A stretch of DNA of 64,000 bases from an uncultured Flavonifractor sp. (GCF_944385615.1 NZ_CALWXV010000006.1:1-64000); one strand, 5' to 3'; shown: positions 31,636-40,453, counted from the stretch's first letter. The notes: a model not told the origin generated them from the sequence alone. Program-made: numbers and translations.

Positions 31636-32850
31636 ATGGGCCGTTTTTCCATCCTGCTGCTGACCACCATGACCGCTGTGGTCCTCACCGGCTGCCAGAG
31701 CGCCCCCGTCTCCACTCCCACCCCAGAGGCGGCAGTCACCCCCACCCCTACCGCTGCGCCCACGCCCACACCTACCCCCCAGCCCCCCACCACCGCCACC
31801 CTGGCGGTGTGCGGCGACGTGATGAGCCACATGCCGGTGACCAACGACGCCTGGGACGAGGGGGCGGGCATCTACGACTACACCCCCATTTTTGAGGCGG
31901 CCCGCCCCTATGTGGAGGGGGCGGACTACGCCGTGGCCAACCTGGAGACCACCCTGTCCACCCAGGGGCCTTATTCCGGCTACCCGGCCTTCAAATCCCC
32001 CGCCGCCCTGGCAGGCGATCTGAAGGACCTGGGCTTTGATCTGGTGCTCACTGCCAACAACCACTGTCTGGACCGGGGGTATGACGGGTTGGTATCCACC
32101 CTGGACCAGCTGGACCAGGCGGGGCTGGCTCATGTGGGCACCGCCCGCTCGGCGGAGGAGGCCCAGCCCGATACCGCCATCCAGGTGGCCGACGTGGGGG
32201 GCATTTCGGTGGCCTTTCTGGGGTACACCTACGGCACCAACGGCATCCCCCTGCCCAGCGGCAAGGACTATGCCGTCAACCTTTTCAACACCGATTACAT
32301 GACCACCCTGTCCACCCCGGACACCGACCGGCTGGAAGCCGATCTGGCCGCCGCCCGGGCGCTGGACACCGATCTCATCGCCGTGATGATCCACTGGGGA
32401 GTGGAGTACCAGACCACCCAAAATTCCTATCAGGAGGAGCTGACCGACCTGCTCATCGCCAACGGGGCCGACCTGGTGCTGGGGGGCCACTCCCATGTGC
32501 CCCAGCCTCTGGAGATGCGCACCGTCACGGCGGCGGACGGCACCCAGCACACCGGCTTTGTGTGCTACTCTCTGGGCAACTTCATCTCCTCTCAGGTGGA
32601 CCCCCTCACCGACACCACCGCAGTGCTCACCCTAGAGCTGACCCTGGATCATGAGACGGGAGAGGCAGGGGTCACCGGCTGGTCCTATGTGCCCATGCTC
32701 ATGGTGCGGCGGGACGGCACCGCCCAGGTGTTTACCCTTACCGACGCCTCCGCCATCCCCGCCGGGGCCTCCGACGCCCTGGTCCACAAGCTGGAACAGG
32801 CTGTGTCGGACTGCGCCTCCATCCTGGGCCCCACCCCGGCGTCCCCCTGA
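31636..32850 (+). CDS. CapA-like metallophosphatase lipoprotein
   Basis: The 404-residue protein has a lipobox VLTGC (about residues 16-20) and a TP-rich linker. It belongs to the CapA/PgsA family of poly-gamma-glutamate related enzymes. Motifs: TLAVCGDVMSH (about 54-64), YAVANLETTL (about 97-106), LTANNHCLDRG (about 137-147), MIHWGVEYQ (about 254) and LGGHSHVPQPLE (about 282). The ATG 31636 follows AAGGAGG. Function in this genome is unclear, since no capBC genes are near. Family members without capBC may be general surface phosphoesterases. Its operon with the serine hydrolase suggests cell-envelope maintenance. Confidence 0.9.
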   Translation: MGRFSILLLTTMTAVVLTGCQSAPVSTPTPEAAVTPTPTAAPTPTPTPQPPTTATLAVCGDVMSHMPVTNDAWDEGAGIYDYTPIFEAARPYVEGADYAVANLETTLSTQGPYSGYPAFKSPAALAGDLKDLGFDLVLTANNHCLDRGYDGLVSTLDQLDQAGLAHVGTARSAEEAQPDTAIQVADVGGISVAFLGYTYGTNGIPLPSGKDYAVNLFNTDYMTTLSTPDTDRLEADLAAARALDTDLIAVMIHWGVEYQTTQNSYQEELTDLLIANGADLVLGGHSHVPQPLEMRTVTAADGTQHTGFVCYSLGNFISSQVDPLTDTTAVLTLELTLDHETGEAGVTGWSYVPMLMVRRDGTAQVFTLTDASAIPAGASDALVHKLEQAVSDCASILGPTPASP

Positions 32851-32863
32851 CCACAGCAAAAAC

Positions 32864-32904
32864 CAGCCCCTGGTCATTGTCTATTTGACAATGGCCAGGG
32901 GCTG
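32864..32904 (-). terminator. Intrinsic terminator (minus strand)
   Basis: An 18-bp stem (CAGCCCCTGG... complementary half) with loop TATTT. On the minus strand it is followed by TTTTT, so it ends the 32912-33935 gene; it also separates converging transcripts. Confidence 0.78.
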
Positions 32905-32911
32905 AATTCAT

Positions 32912-33481
32912 TTATGCGCCGATAAACTCCGTAAATTCCAACAGGTTTTCCCGCAGGGACTTATCGCCGTCATACTGGTAGCCACCGCAGAAGGTCCCAT
33001 CCTGCAGCCACCACAGCAGATCCTGGGGATGCTCTGGGTCTATGCCCTCCAAAGCCGTGTCGGTGGTGACCAGCAGCCTGCCGTGGGCCAGCAGGCCGTT
33101 GAGCTGGTCCATAAAATCGGCCAGCGCCGCCCCGTCAAAACCTTCGTGCATGGGGCTGCCCCAGTTCACATCAAAGCTGACGCTCTCCTCCTGAACGGGT
33201 ACGGCCTTTCCCTGGGCGTCCAGGGAGAACAGGGTGTATGCATAGGTGGCATAGCCCTGGTACATGGTGGGGTTGTAGCGAAGCAAGTAGTCTTTCCCGT
33301 CCAGCTTACAGGCAAAGAGACTGTTGTAGCCGGAATGTGCGGCGTGGGCCTCTTCCCGCCACAGGACGGTGCCATCCGGTTTTTTTACCCGCAGTTCAAA
33401 CCAGGGATATACATCGTCATGCTTTTCCAGTTCCACCGTCTCCAGCGTCCCGTCCTGGTCAAAATCATAGTCTCCCAGCAA
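32912..33481 (-). pseudogene. 3' fragment of a split gene (BlaR1-tail-like region)
   Basis: This 189-residue frame begins at a TTG without a close ribosome binding site. Its reading extends upstream without a stop as GFLICFYGEERQED, overlapping the end of the next frame. It contains DYDFDQDGTLETVEL (EF-hand-like calcium or VCBS style), a GKDYLLRYNP part, and an acidic end. I think it is the rest of the gene that starts at 33935, displaced by a +1 shift near 33500-33545. As an independent gene it would start weakly. Confidence 0.6.
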
Positions 33482-33506
33482 AGCGGCGCTGTCTTCCTGT
33501 CTCTCC

Positions 33507-33935
33507 TCACCATAGAAGCAGATTAAAAATCCGCTCCTGCTCCACCCATTCTGCGGGTTCTGTCACAGAATATTGGCCTTCCTCAGGATGCATCCGCAGC
33601 TGGGCAGTGTATGTGGTCTGGTTCTGTGTGTAGAAGAAACGAACAGCGCCCCCGTCCACCCACTGAAAGTCGGATGTCAGAAAAAGTGCAACCTGATCGG
33701 CATTGACGCAGAGCTGGGAACTGTCCTTCAGCTTTTCCAGCTTTGCGATTTGCGACACAATCTGCTGCGGCTCCATCTGGGAGGGATGGGCGTCCTCCAT
33801 GGGAAAGGTACGGCTGGCGGTGAGATCACGCAAAAACCACACCCCCGCTACCACACCGGCCGCCAGAGCTGCTGCTGCCACCCAGAAGGCAGGCTTTTTG
33901 GAATGGGTCACCCAGTTCAGAAAGACGTGCTTCAT
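33507..33935 (-). pseudogene. 5' fragment of a split gene with BlaR1 membrane-tail module
   Basis: The 142-residue frame begins MKHVFLNWVTHSKKPAFWV, then a hydrophobic helix (about residues 17-36). This NWV-SKKPAFWV module is a familiar tail on M56/BlaR1-like membrane proteins of Oscillospiraceae, here without the peptidase domain. Residues 50-130 form a small beta domain. It ends FNLLLW and then stops, while the +1 frame continues into 32912-33481. I conclude one ancestral gene of about 330 residues broken by a frameshift. Either half might still be expressed. Confidence 0.6.
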
Positions 33936-34036
33936 GCCGTGCCTCCTTTTGTCTCAAACAGACCGTTCACCGTTAGTCTATTGGAGCAGGCACCAAAAGT
34001 CAACAGAATGTTCCATACTTCTGCCAGGCACACCGC

Positions 34037-34070
34037 AAAAAGCCCAACTCCACTCATGGAGTTGGGCTTT
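34037..34070. terminator. Bidirectional terminator
   Basis: AAAGCCCAACTCCA, loop CTCA, TGGAGTTGGGCTTT. It lies between the spoIIP gene (minus strand) and the region of the split gene, and follows the spoIIP stop by 23 nt. Confidence 0.8.
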
Positions 34071-34092
34071 GCCATTTTTTCGACAGCTTCAG

Positions 34093-35250
34093 CTACTCCG
34101 CCAGCCCCAGCAGCACCTGCCCAGCGGCCCGGGCAAAGAGCCGGGCCCCCGCCAGGGCCTCCTGGAGGGTATTGCCGTGGGTACCCACCTCCACCAGCAG
34201 GGAGCCAGTGGACAGCTCCTGGTTATAGCTGGAGGCGCGGAAGGTCATGGGCCGGGCCAGAGTGGGATAGAGGGTATTCATACCGGTCTGGAGCTTGCAG
34301 GCCAGGGTGAGATTTTCCATCCAGTGGGGATTGCTGCCGTTCTGGCCGTGACCCACCACCAGCATCACCTGGGCGGTGTCCACCCCGTCGATCCGGGTCA
34401 CCGCCTTGTATACCGTGCCATCCTCCCCCACCAGGGCGTCCCGGTGGACGTCCAGCACAATTTTGATGGAGGGATACTGGGCCAGATAGTCCTTTACCGT
34501 CTGGGCCGAGCGGGTATAGGCCTGGTTGTACTGGGGATAGTCGTGGAGGGTACGGTCGTGGACCACCCTTAATCCCATCTCGGTGAACACCCGCTCCATC
34601 TCATCTCCCACCCGGAGCATATTGTCCTCCTCCTCCAGGGTGCGGGACTGGTCGCTGGGGGTATATACGTCGGTGCCGTCGGGGGTATAGGCCTCGGTAG
34701 CGTGGGTATGTATGATGAGGATTTGGGGTCCCTCCGCCGGCAGGGTGATGTTCACCGCCGCCCCAGCGGCCCCCGCCAGATCCACGCTCTCCCCGGTGCG
34801 GTTGTAGAGGTACAGTCCCCCCGCCACGTCATAGCCCTGGGGGCTGGTGGGGATGAGGGTGCGGGCCACAATGTCCGACGGGGCGGCGGTGACCTGGGGC
34901 TCCTCCCCCATGTCGTCGTGGTCCTCGGCAGGCTGTCCGGCGGGCAGCTGTGGGTCCTCCTCTGTCCCGCTCAGGTACTCCGCCACCGCCCCCTGGCTGC
35001 CGGTCAGCAGCAGGGACTGCCCCACCGCCAGCCGGTCCCAGCCGTCCAGCAGGCTCAAAGGCCCGTCCTCCTCCGGGGCCTTTCCCAGCTCCGCCGCCAG
35101 GGCGGTGGCCACAAAGCCGCCGCTCTCCCCCAGACTCCGCAGGGCCCCCGACGCGCCGCCGCACAACAGCAGCAGCCACACCGCCAGGGTGGCCAGGAAC
35201 AGAGCGGCGCACCGCCGCAGCAGCCGTTTCCAAACAATGGGCCGTTTCAT
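34093..35250 (-). CDS. spoIIP: Stage II sporulation protein P (amidase/endopeptidase)
   Basis: The 385-residue protein is the SpoIIP peptidoglycan hydrolase of the engulfment complex (with SpoIID and SpoIIM). An N-terminal membrane anchor (residues 11-35) is followed by a low-complexity spacer. The catalytic domain has ILIIHTHATEAY (about residues 178-189; zinc-binding His), KIVLDVHRDA (near 268) and LLVEVGTHGNTLQEA (near 351). The length is normal. The window lacks partner genes, as usual. Its presence means the organism can sporulate or has sporulating ancestry. A sporulation sigma promoter is expected upstream, but I could not fix it. Confidence 0.92.
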   Translation of the reverse strand: MKRPIVWKRLLRRCAALFLATLAVWLLLLCGGASGALRSLGESGGFVATALAAELGKAPEEDGPLSLLDGWDRLAVGQSLLLTGSQGAVAEYLSGTEEDPQLPAGQPAEDHDDMGEEPQVTAAPSDIVARTLIPTSPQGYDVAGGLYLYNRTGESVDLAGAAGAAVNITLPAEGPQILIIHTHATEAYTPDGTDVYTPSDQSRTLEEEDNMLRVGDEMERVFTEMGLRVVHDRTLHDYPQYNQAYTRSAQTVKDYLAQYPSIKIVLDVHRDALVGEDGTVYKAVTRIDGVDTAQVMLVVGHGQNGSNPHWMENLTLACKLQTGMNTLYPTLARPMTFRASSYNQELSTGSLLVEVGTHGNTLQEALAGARLFARAAGQVLLGLAE

Positions 35251-35356
35251 ATCGCACCATCCTCATCTGTATTCCCGGCGTCCCCGGGTCATTCTACCCT
35301 ATGCGCCGCCCCCGGCAGGTATGCCTTGTCCCAGAAAAACCTCCGCCTAAAAATAG

Positions 35357-35369
35357 TTTGACGGTCAAA
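35357..35369. promoter_or_regulatory. FabT-box-like palindrome
   Basis: TTTGACGGTCAAA, perfect around a central G, flanked by AG and AT to give AGTTTGACGGTCAAAATA. It resembles the published FabT operator pattern and sits 8 nt upstream of the -35 of the MarR gene promoter, so autoregulation is likely. Confidence 0.65.
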
Positions 35370-35377
35370 ATAGTATC

Positions 35378-35405
35378 TTGACTTTTCCCTTTAATCCGGT
35401 ATAAT
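35378..35405 (+). promoter_or_regulatory. Promoter of the MarR-DegV operon
   Basis: TTGACT (35378-35383), 16-nt spacer, TATAAT (35400-35405); transcription would start near 35412, about 33 nt before the GTG start. Confidence 0.82.
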
Positions 35406-35444
35406 GCAGTTGCTGACACAGGCCATGGAGGAAAGGAGGCATCT

Positions 35445-35912
35445 GTGGAGCGTTCCAGCGAGTTATTTCATCAGTTTCTCTCCGAGGTCTTTGGGGACAT
35501 CCTGAAGCGGGAGGAGGCCAGCCTGGCCGCGGGGGACCTGTCCCTGCGGGAGGTGCAGCTCATCGACGCGGTGTGCCGCACGGTGGACCAGGGCGGGGAC
35601 AACCGCTCCACCGCCATTGCCGCCGCCCGGCAGATGCCGGCGGGCACCCTGACCTGCGCCGTGGACCTGTTGGTAAAGAAAGGCTACCTCACCCGCCTGC
35701 GGGACAGAAAGGACCGGCGGGTGGTGCGGCTGATGCCCACCCAGCAGGGCCGGGCTGCCAGCGAACAGCACCGGGCCTTCCACCGCCGGATCGCCGACAG
35801 TCTTTTATCCGTTCTCACCGATCAGGAGGCCTCCGCCCTGCTGCGGGGGCTGGAGAAGCTCACCGACTTTTTTCGGGGCGGCCCCCAGGCCCCAGTCAAT
35901 CAGAAACCATAA
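35445..35912 (+). CDS. MarR-family regulator, FabT-like
   Basis: The 155-residue winged-helix protein starts at GTG 35445 after AGGAGG. It has helix-turn-helix sequence STAIAAARQMPAGTLTCAVDLLVKKG (about residues 55-80) and the wing DRKDRRVVRLMPTQQG (about 86-101), the MarR signature. A FabT-like box lies at its promoter and a DegV (fatty-acid binding) gene follows 24 nt downstream, so control of fatty-acid supply is plausible. FabT proper normally sits in the fab cluster, which is not seen here. A generic MarR sensing another ligand remains possible. Confidence 0.88.
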   Translation: MERSSELFHQFLSEVFGDILKREEASLAAGDLSLREVQLIDAVCRTVDQGGDNRSTAIAAARQMPAGTLTCAVDLLVKKGYLTRLRDRKDRRVVRLMPTQQGRAASEQHRAFHRRIADSLLSVLTDQEASALLRGLEKLTDFFRGGPQAPVNQKP

Positions 35913-35936
35913 CAGTGCGGATAAGTGAGGTTATTT

Positions 35937-36809
35937 ATGAGTAAAATCGCCATCGCCACCGACAGCAACAGCGGCATCACCCAGGCCCAGGGCAAGGAGC
36001 TGGGCATTTTTGTGCTGCCCATGCCCTTTTACATCAACGACGAGCTCTTTCTGGAGGATATCACCCTCTCTCAGGAGCAGTTCTATCAGCGGCTGGAGGA
36101 AGGCGCCGACGTAAAGACCACCCAGCCCTCCCCCGGCGACGTTACCGACCTGTGGGACAAGATCCTCCAGGACTATGACCAGATCGTATATATTCCCATG
36201 TCCAGCGGCCTGAGCAGCTCCTGTGAGACCGCCATGATGCTGGCCCAGGACTACGAGGGCAAGGTCTTTGTGGTCAACAACCAGCGCATCTCGGTGACTC
36301 AGCGCCAGTCGGTGCTGGACGCCAAGGCCATGGCCCAGGCGGGCAAGAGCGCCCAGGAGATCCATGATTATCTGGAGCGCACCAAATTTGACTCGGATAT
36401 CTACATCACCGTGGATACCCTGAAGTACTTAAAGAAGGGCGGCCGCTGCACCCCCGCCGCCGCCGCTCTGGGGGCGGTGCTGGGCATCAAGCCGGTGCTG
36501 CGCATCAAGGGGGAAAAGCTGGACTCCTTTGCCAAGGTCCGGGGCTGGAAGGCGGCCAAAAAGTCCATGATCGACGCCATCCGCCACACCATGGACACCG
36601 ATTTTGCCGGTCTGTCCGGTCCTGAGCAGCTCCACATCGCCGCCGCTTACACCGGCGACCGGGCCGCCGCCGAGGAGTGGCGGAAGGAGCTGGAGGCCAC
36701 CTTCCCCGGCTACCCCATTCACATGGACCCCCTGTCCCTGTCGGTGGCCTGCCACATCGGCCCCGGCGCCCAGGCAGTGACCGTCAGCAAGGCTCTGGAG
36801 CTGAAATAA
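35937..36809 (+). CDS. DegV-family fatty-acid-binding protein (FakB-like)
   Basis: A 290-residue DegV protein with the N-terminal IAIATDSNSGITQAQ (about residues 4-18), IPMSSGLSSSCETA (about 89-102), the VDTLKYLKKGGRC signature (about 158-170) and KPVLRIKGEKL (about 185-195). DegV proteins carry a fatty acid for FakA, which phosphorylates it before its transfer to the PlsX/PlsY path. FakA is encoded at 55871-57550, and a second DegV protein at 51665-52537. It is co-transcribed with the MarR gene. Which fatty acid it prefers cannot be seen. Confidence 0.9.
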   Translation: MSKIAIATDSNSGITQAQGKELGIFVLPMPFYINDELFLEDITLSQEQFYQRLEEGADVKTTQPSPGDVTDLWDKILQDYDQIVYIPMSSGLSSSCETAMMLAQDYEGKVFVVNNQRISVTQRQSVLDAKAMAQAGKSAQEIHDYLERTKFDSDIYITVDTLKYLKKGGRCTPAAAALGAVLGIKPVLRIKGEKLDSFAKVRGWKAAKKSMIDAIRHTMDTDFAGLSGPEQLHIAAAYTGDRAAAEEWRKELEATFPGYPIHMDPLSLSVACHIGPGAQAVTVSKALELK

Positions 36810-36816
36810 CTTTCAT

Positions 36817-36857
36817 GAAAACAGGCGGACCGCAATTTTTGCGGTCCGCCTGTTTTT
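36817..36857. terminator. Terminator after the DegV gene
   Basis: Stem AGGCGGACCGCAA with complementary arm and T-tract (GTTTTTA); ends the MarR-DegV operon. The region 36858-37090 contains no gene; it presumably holds the htrA promoter, not resolved. Confidence 0.85.
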
Positions 36858-37090
36858 ACACCTCTTTACGGAAAATAGCCGGTTCTTTTCCACATTTCCC
36901 GGCCGGATTGTGGAAAACTTCGTGGAAAACGGCCCTCTCCGGTGGAAAGAACGGTCCTTCCCGATCCTGTCGAGGATGGAAACAATTTAAAAATCATGCA
37001 TATTTTCTTCATAATTCCGCCACAATTACGGGTTATCCTAAGACTCGTTCAAAGGAAACAACAAACCTGTTGTCAAAGGAGAGATCCGTT

Positions 37091-38410
37091 ATGTATTACA
37101 GCGATTATAACCGGCCCCCCGAAGATCGGGAGCCCATCATAGAGACCGACCAGTTCCAAGTCCATGACGCCGAGCCCCCCAAGAAAAAGAAAAAGGGCGG
37201 CTTTGGCAAGCTGATTGCCGTAGGCCTGTGCTGCGCCGTCATCGGCGGCGCGGTGGGCGGCGGCGGCGTGTGGGCCGCCAGCCGGTTCGGCAGCAATTCC
37301 ACCACCATCTATGAAGGCAATCGTCCTACCGCCGTGTCTCTGGCCAATGTGGACGGCAAGACCGTCCTCTCCGCCGAAGAGGTATACGCCTCCAACCTGG
37401 GGGCGGTTGTGGGCGTTAACGGCAACGTGACCACCAACGTGTGGGGCCAGACCGTGAAAAACGCCGTGTCCGGCTCCGGCTTCGTTATCAGTTCCAACGC
37501 CACCACCAGCTACATCCTCACCAACTACCACGTGATTGACGGGGTCAGCGACATCAAAGTGACCTTCGCCGACGGCAGCAGCTATGACGCCACTCTGGTG
37601 GGCGGTGAGGAGGAAAACGACATCGCTGTGCTGCAAATCAACCAGGGCAACCTGCAAACCGTGGTGCTGGGCGACTCGGACGCCATCAACGTGGGCGAGA
37701 ACGTGTACGCCATCGGCAATCCCCTGGGTGAGCTGACCTTCACCTTCACCGGCGGCTATGTCTCCGCCAAGGATCGCTCGGTGACCATGAGCGACGGCAC
37801 CGTCATGAACATGATCCAGACCGACACCGCCATCAACTCGGGCAACTCCGGCGGTCCCCTGTTTGACAAGTACGGCCAGGTGGTGGGTATCGTGTCCGCC
37901 AAGCTTTCCTCCAGCTCCAGCTCGGAGGCCTCTGTGGAGGGTCTGGGCTTCGCCATCCCCATCAATGACGTGAAGGACATGGTCACCTCCATCATGGAGA
38001 ACGGCTACGTCACCGGCAAGCCCAACGTGGGCATTCTCATGAATGACGTGGATAGCTCCGCTCAGCGGTACGGCGTTCCCGCCGGGGCAGAGATCATGGC
38101 CATTCTGGACGGCTCCTGCGCCCAGACCGACGGCCTCCAGGTAGGCGACATCATCACCGCTGTGGACGATACCACCGTCACCAGCTCCTCTCAGCTCTCC
38201 TCCGCCGTAAAGAATTATAAGGCCGGCGACACCGTCACCTTTACAGTGTACCGGGACGGCCAGACCACCACCGTCCAGGTAACGCTGGACGAGGACAACC
38301 AGGAGCGGCAGGAGGCCATGAACCAGCTCCAGAGCGACTACCAGTCCCAGCAGTCTCAGTCCCAGCAGGGCGGCAATTACTACTACAACTTCCCCTTCGG
38401 CGGCTGGTAA
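37091..38410 (+). CDS. htrA: HtrA/DegP-type serine protease with PDZ domain
   Basis: The 439-residue membrane-anchored protease has a cytoplasmic Lys-rich N-terminus (KKKKKGG), one transmembrane helix (about residues 38-64), and a trypsin-like domain with His147 (LTNYHVID), Asp177 (ENDIAVLQ) and Ser253 (NSGNSGGPL). One PDZ domain follows (about 318-405), then a Gln/Ser/Tyr-rich tail. It would degrade misfolded exported proteins. The start at 37091 has AAAGGAGAG upstream; the long open frame before it has no support. No two-component system is adjacent, unlike in some relatives. The C-terminal tail with QSQSQQ is unusual. Confidence 0.94.
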   Translation: MYYSDYNRPPEDREPIIETDQFQVHDAEPPKKKKKGGFGKLIAVGLCCAVIGGAVGGGGVWAASRFGSNSTTIYEGNRPTAVSLANVDGKTVLSAEEVYASNLGAVVGVNGNVTTNVWGQTVKNAVSGSGFVISSNATTSYILTNYHVIDGVSDIKVTFADGSSYDATLVGGEEENDIAVLQINQGNLQTVVLGDSDAINVGENVYAIGNPLGELTFTFTGGYVSAKDRSVTMSDGTVMNMIQTDTAINSGNSGGPLFDKYGQVVGIVSAKLSSSSSSEASVEGLGFAIPINDVKDMVTSIMENGYVTGKPNVGILMNDVDSSAQRYGVPAGAEIMAILDGSCAQTDGLQVGDIITAVDDTTVTSSSQLSSAVKNYKAGDTVTFTVYRDGQTTTVQVTLDEDNQERQEAMNQLQSDYQSQQSQSQQGGNYYYNFPFGGW

Positions 38411-38423
38411 TCATCACGCTATA

Positions 38424-38461
38424 CAAAACCCGGATGTGCTAAACAGCACATCCGGGTTTTT
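38424..38461 (+). terminator. htrA terminator
   Basis: AAAACCCGGATGTGCT, loop AAAC, complementary arm, then TTTT. Confidence 0.85.
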
Positions 38462-38475
38462 ATGTATTGGCACAA

Positions 38476-38509
38476 AAAACGGACGGAGCCGGTCGGCTCC
38501 GTCCGTTTT
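38476..38509 (-). terminator. oppA terminator
   Basis: AAAACGGACGGAGCC paired around a GGTC loop, T-rich on the minus strand, 18 nt beyond the oppA stop. Confidence 0.85.
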
Positions 38510-38526
38510 GGGGGGTCTTGATGATC

Positions 38527-40254
38527 TTAGCCCTGGGTGCAGGTGTCGAAGAAGAAGTAGCCCAGGGGGCAGTAGTACATACCCTCAATGCCGTCGGCCA
38601 GCATATAGGACTGGGTGTAGAAGTACAGGGGGTTGACCACCCAATCCTGCTCCAGCAGGATGTCCTCAGCCTCGTGCATGAGCTGCATCCGGGTAGCAAC
38701 ATCGGAGGTGGCCTTAGCCTCCTGAATCTTGGCGTCATAGTCGGGGTTGGAGTACTGAGCGTCGTTGTTGCCGCCGCCGGTGAGCCACATATCCAGGAAG
38801 GTCATGGGATCATTGTAGTCAGCGATCCAGCCGTTACGGGCGATGGAGTAATCGCCGTCCTTACGGGTCTGCAGGAAGGTGCCCCACTCCTGGTTGGTCA
38901 GGGTGACGGTCACGCCCAGCTCGGTCTGCCACATGTTCTGCAGAGCCTCGGCAATGGCCTTGTGGTTGTCGTCGGTGTTGTACAGGTACTCAACCACAGG
39001 GAAACCCTCGCCGTTGGGATAGCCAGCCTCGGCCAGCAGAGCACGGGCCTCCTCGCAGTTGGCCTCGTAAGCGTCGGTAGTGGGATCGTAGTAGTCGCCG
39101 CCCACGGTGCGGAAGTCGTCGCCCTCAACACCGGCAGCGTCGTACACGCCGGCGGGCACATAGGCGCCGGCCTCCACCTGACCGGTCTGAGTGATCTCGG
39201 TCACGATATAGTTGCGGTCCACAGCCAGGGTGAAGGCCTTACGGACGCGCCAGTCGTCGAAGGGAGCCTTCTGGGTCTGGTAGCAGACATAGTAGGTGCC
39301 CAGGTAATCCACAACCTTCATCTCGCCGGAGGACAGCAGGCCGGCCACCTCGTCCACGGGCACGGTCTCGATGAAGTCCAGCTCGCCGGTGTTAAAGCCG
39401 TTCAGCTGGGCGTTGTTGTCGTCCATCAGCTTGAAGGTGATCTTCTGGGGACCCAGCTTATCCACATTGTAGTAGTACTCGTTGGGCTCCATGACGATCT
39501 GAGAGTTGGTCTCACGGACGGTCATCTTGTAAGCGCCGTTGGAGATATAGGTCTCGGGGGTGTAGGTCCACTCGGGATTGCTCACCACGTCCTCACGCAC
39601 GGGGAAGGTGGCGGGGAAGGCGCAGATCTCGGTGAAGTAGGGCAGATCAGAAGTGATGGTGACCACGAAGGTCTTGTCGTCGGGAGCGGAAACGCCCAGC
39701 TCAGAGGGCTCCATCTCGCCGTTCATGATGGCGTTGGCGTTGACCACGCTGTCGATCATATAGCTGTAATCAGCGGCGGTGGCGGGGGTGACCAGGCGCT
39801 GCCAGGAATACACGAAGTCCTGAGCGGTCACGTCCTTGCCGTCGGACCACTTGATGCCGTCGCGCAGGTGGAAGGTGTAGGTGACGGTGCCGTCCTCGTT
39901 GACCACCTTGTCATAGCTCTCAGCCTGGCCGTAGCCCAGCTTGGCGTCGTTGCAGGTGCCGTCGGAACCGGCGGTCTCGCTGCCGGAATCCTCCCAGCGC
40001 ATCAGACCCTCAAACATGTGGTTGATCATGATGGCGCCGTCGACCGCGCTGTTCAGGGCAGGGTCAATGGTTTGGGGCTCGGAAGCGATGCTCATGCTGA
40101 TCTCAAAAGCGCCGCTGCTCTCATTGTTGGCCGTTTCGCTGTTCTGGGGGGCGGTGCTGTTGGTGCTGCCCTCATTGCCGTTGCCGCAGCCGGCCAGCAC
40201 GCCAAACACGAGGGCCCCGGACAGAGCCAGAGAGACAAGCTTTCTCTTTTTCAT
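38527..40254 (-). CDS. oppA: Oligopeptide ABC transporter substrate-binding lipoprotein
   Basis: The 575-residue protein has a signal peptide and lipobox VLAGC (about residues 19-23), a Ser/Thr/Asn spacer and an extracellular SBP_bac_5 (OppA/DppA) domain. Support includes YDKVVNEDGTVTYTFHLRDG (about 120-139), KWSDGKDVTAQDFVYSWQRL (about 141-160) and the C-terminal region with NPLYFYTQSY. It delivers peptides to the OppBCDF transporter encoded upstream. It has its own promoter and a leader with hairpins, and oppF is followed by a terminator, so it may be made in excess over the membrane parts. Start ATG 40254 has GATGGAGG. Confidence 0.95.
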   Translation of the reverse strand: MKKRKLVSLALSGALVFGVLAGCGNGNEGSTNSTAPQNSETANNESSGAFEISMSIASEPQTIDPALNSAVDGAIMINHMFEGLMRWEDSGSETAGSDGTCNDAKLGYGQAESYDKVVNEDGTVTYTFHLRDGIKWSDGKDVTAQDFVYSWQRLVTPATAADYSYMIDSVVNANAIMNGEMEPSELGVSAPDDKTFVVTITSDLPYFTEICAFPATFPVREDVVSNPEWTYTPETYISNGAYKMTVRETNSQIVMEPNEYYYNVDKLGPQKITFKLMDDNNAQLNGFNTGELDFIETVPVDEVAGLLSSGEMKVVDYLGTYYVCYQTQKAPFDDWRVRKAFTLAVDRNYIVTEITQTGQVEAGAYVPAGVYDAAGVEGDDFRTVGGDYYDPTTDAYEANCEEARALLAEAGYPNGEGFPVVEYLYNTDDNHKAIAEALQNMWQTELGVTVTLTNQEWGTFLQTRKDGDYSIARNGWIADYNDPMTFLDMWLTGGGNNDAQYSNPDYDAKIQEAKATSDVATRMQLMHEAEDILLEQDWVVNPLYFYTQSYMLADGIEGMYYCPLGYFFFDTCTQG

Positions 40255-40278
40255 GGTTGGACCTCCATCTTTCATTTT

Positions 40279-40358
40279 TGTATCGAATCGCCCGAAGGCG
40301 GGATACACCAGCAGAGGATCTTGGCGCCCGCTTGCGGGCGCCGAAAGGCCATGGCCTT
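40279..40358 (-). promoter_or_regulatory. Structured oppA leader with three hairpins
   Basis: The 5' untranslated region of oppA contains GTATC...GATAC around CGCC/GGCG (40279-40305), GGCGCCCGC/GCGGGCGCC with a TT loop (40323-40342) and GAAAGGCC/GGCCTTTC (40342-40359). These could stabilise the mRNA or regulate it; no known riboswitch matches. Confidence 0.5.
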
Positions 40359-40383
40359 TCACACGGTAAAGTAACTGAGTGGT

Positions 40384-40412
40384 ATTATACCACAGGTAAG
40401 TACACGGTGTAA
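40384..40412 (-). promoter_or_regulatory. oppA promoter
   Basis: Minus strand TTACAC (40412-40407), 17-nt spacer, TATAAT (40389-40384). It gives oppA its own start about 120 nt upstream of the ATG. Confidence 0.72.
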
Positions 40413-40453
40413 AGGAAATGTTTCAAAATTGTTACAGGCTTGTAAGTTTGTTT

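Noticed and set aside
38467..40374. Long plus-strand frame opposite oppA
   Set aside because: Same shadow effect; the sequence is Val/Gly/His-rich without motifs, and the oppA reading is unambiguous.
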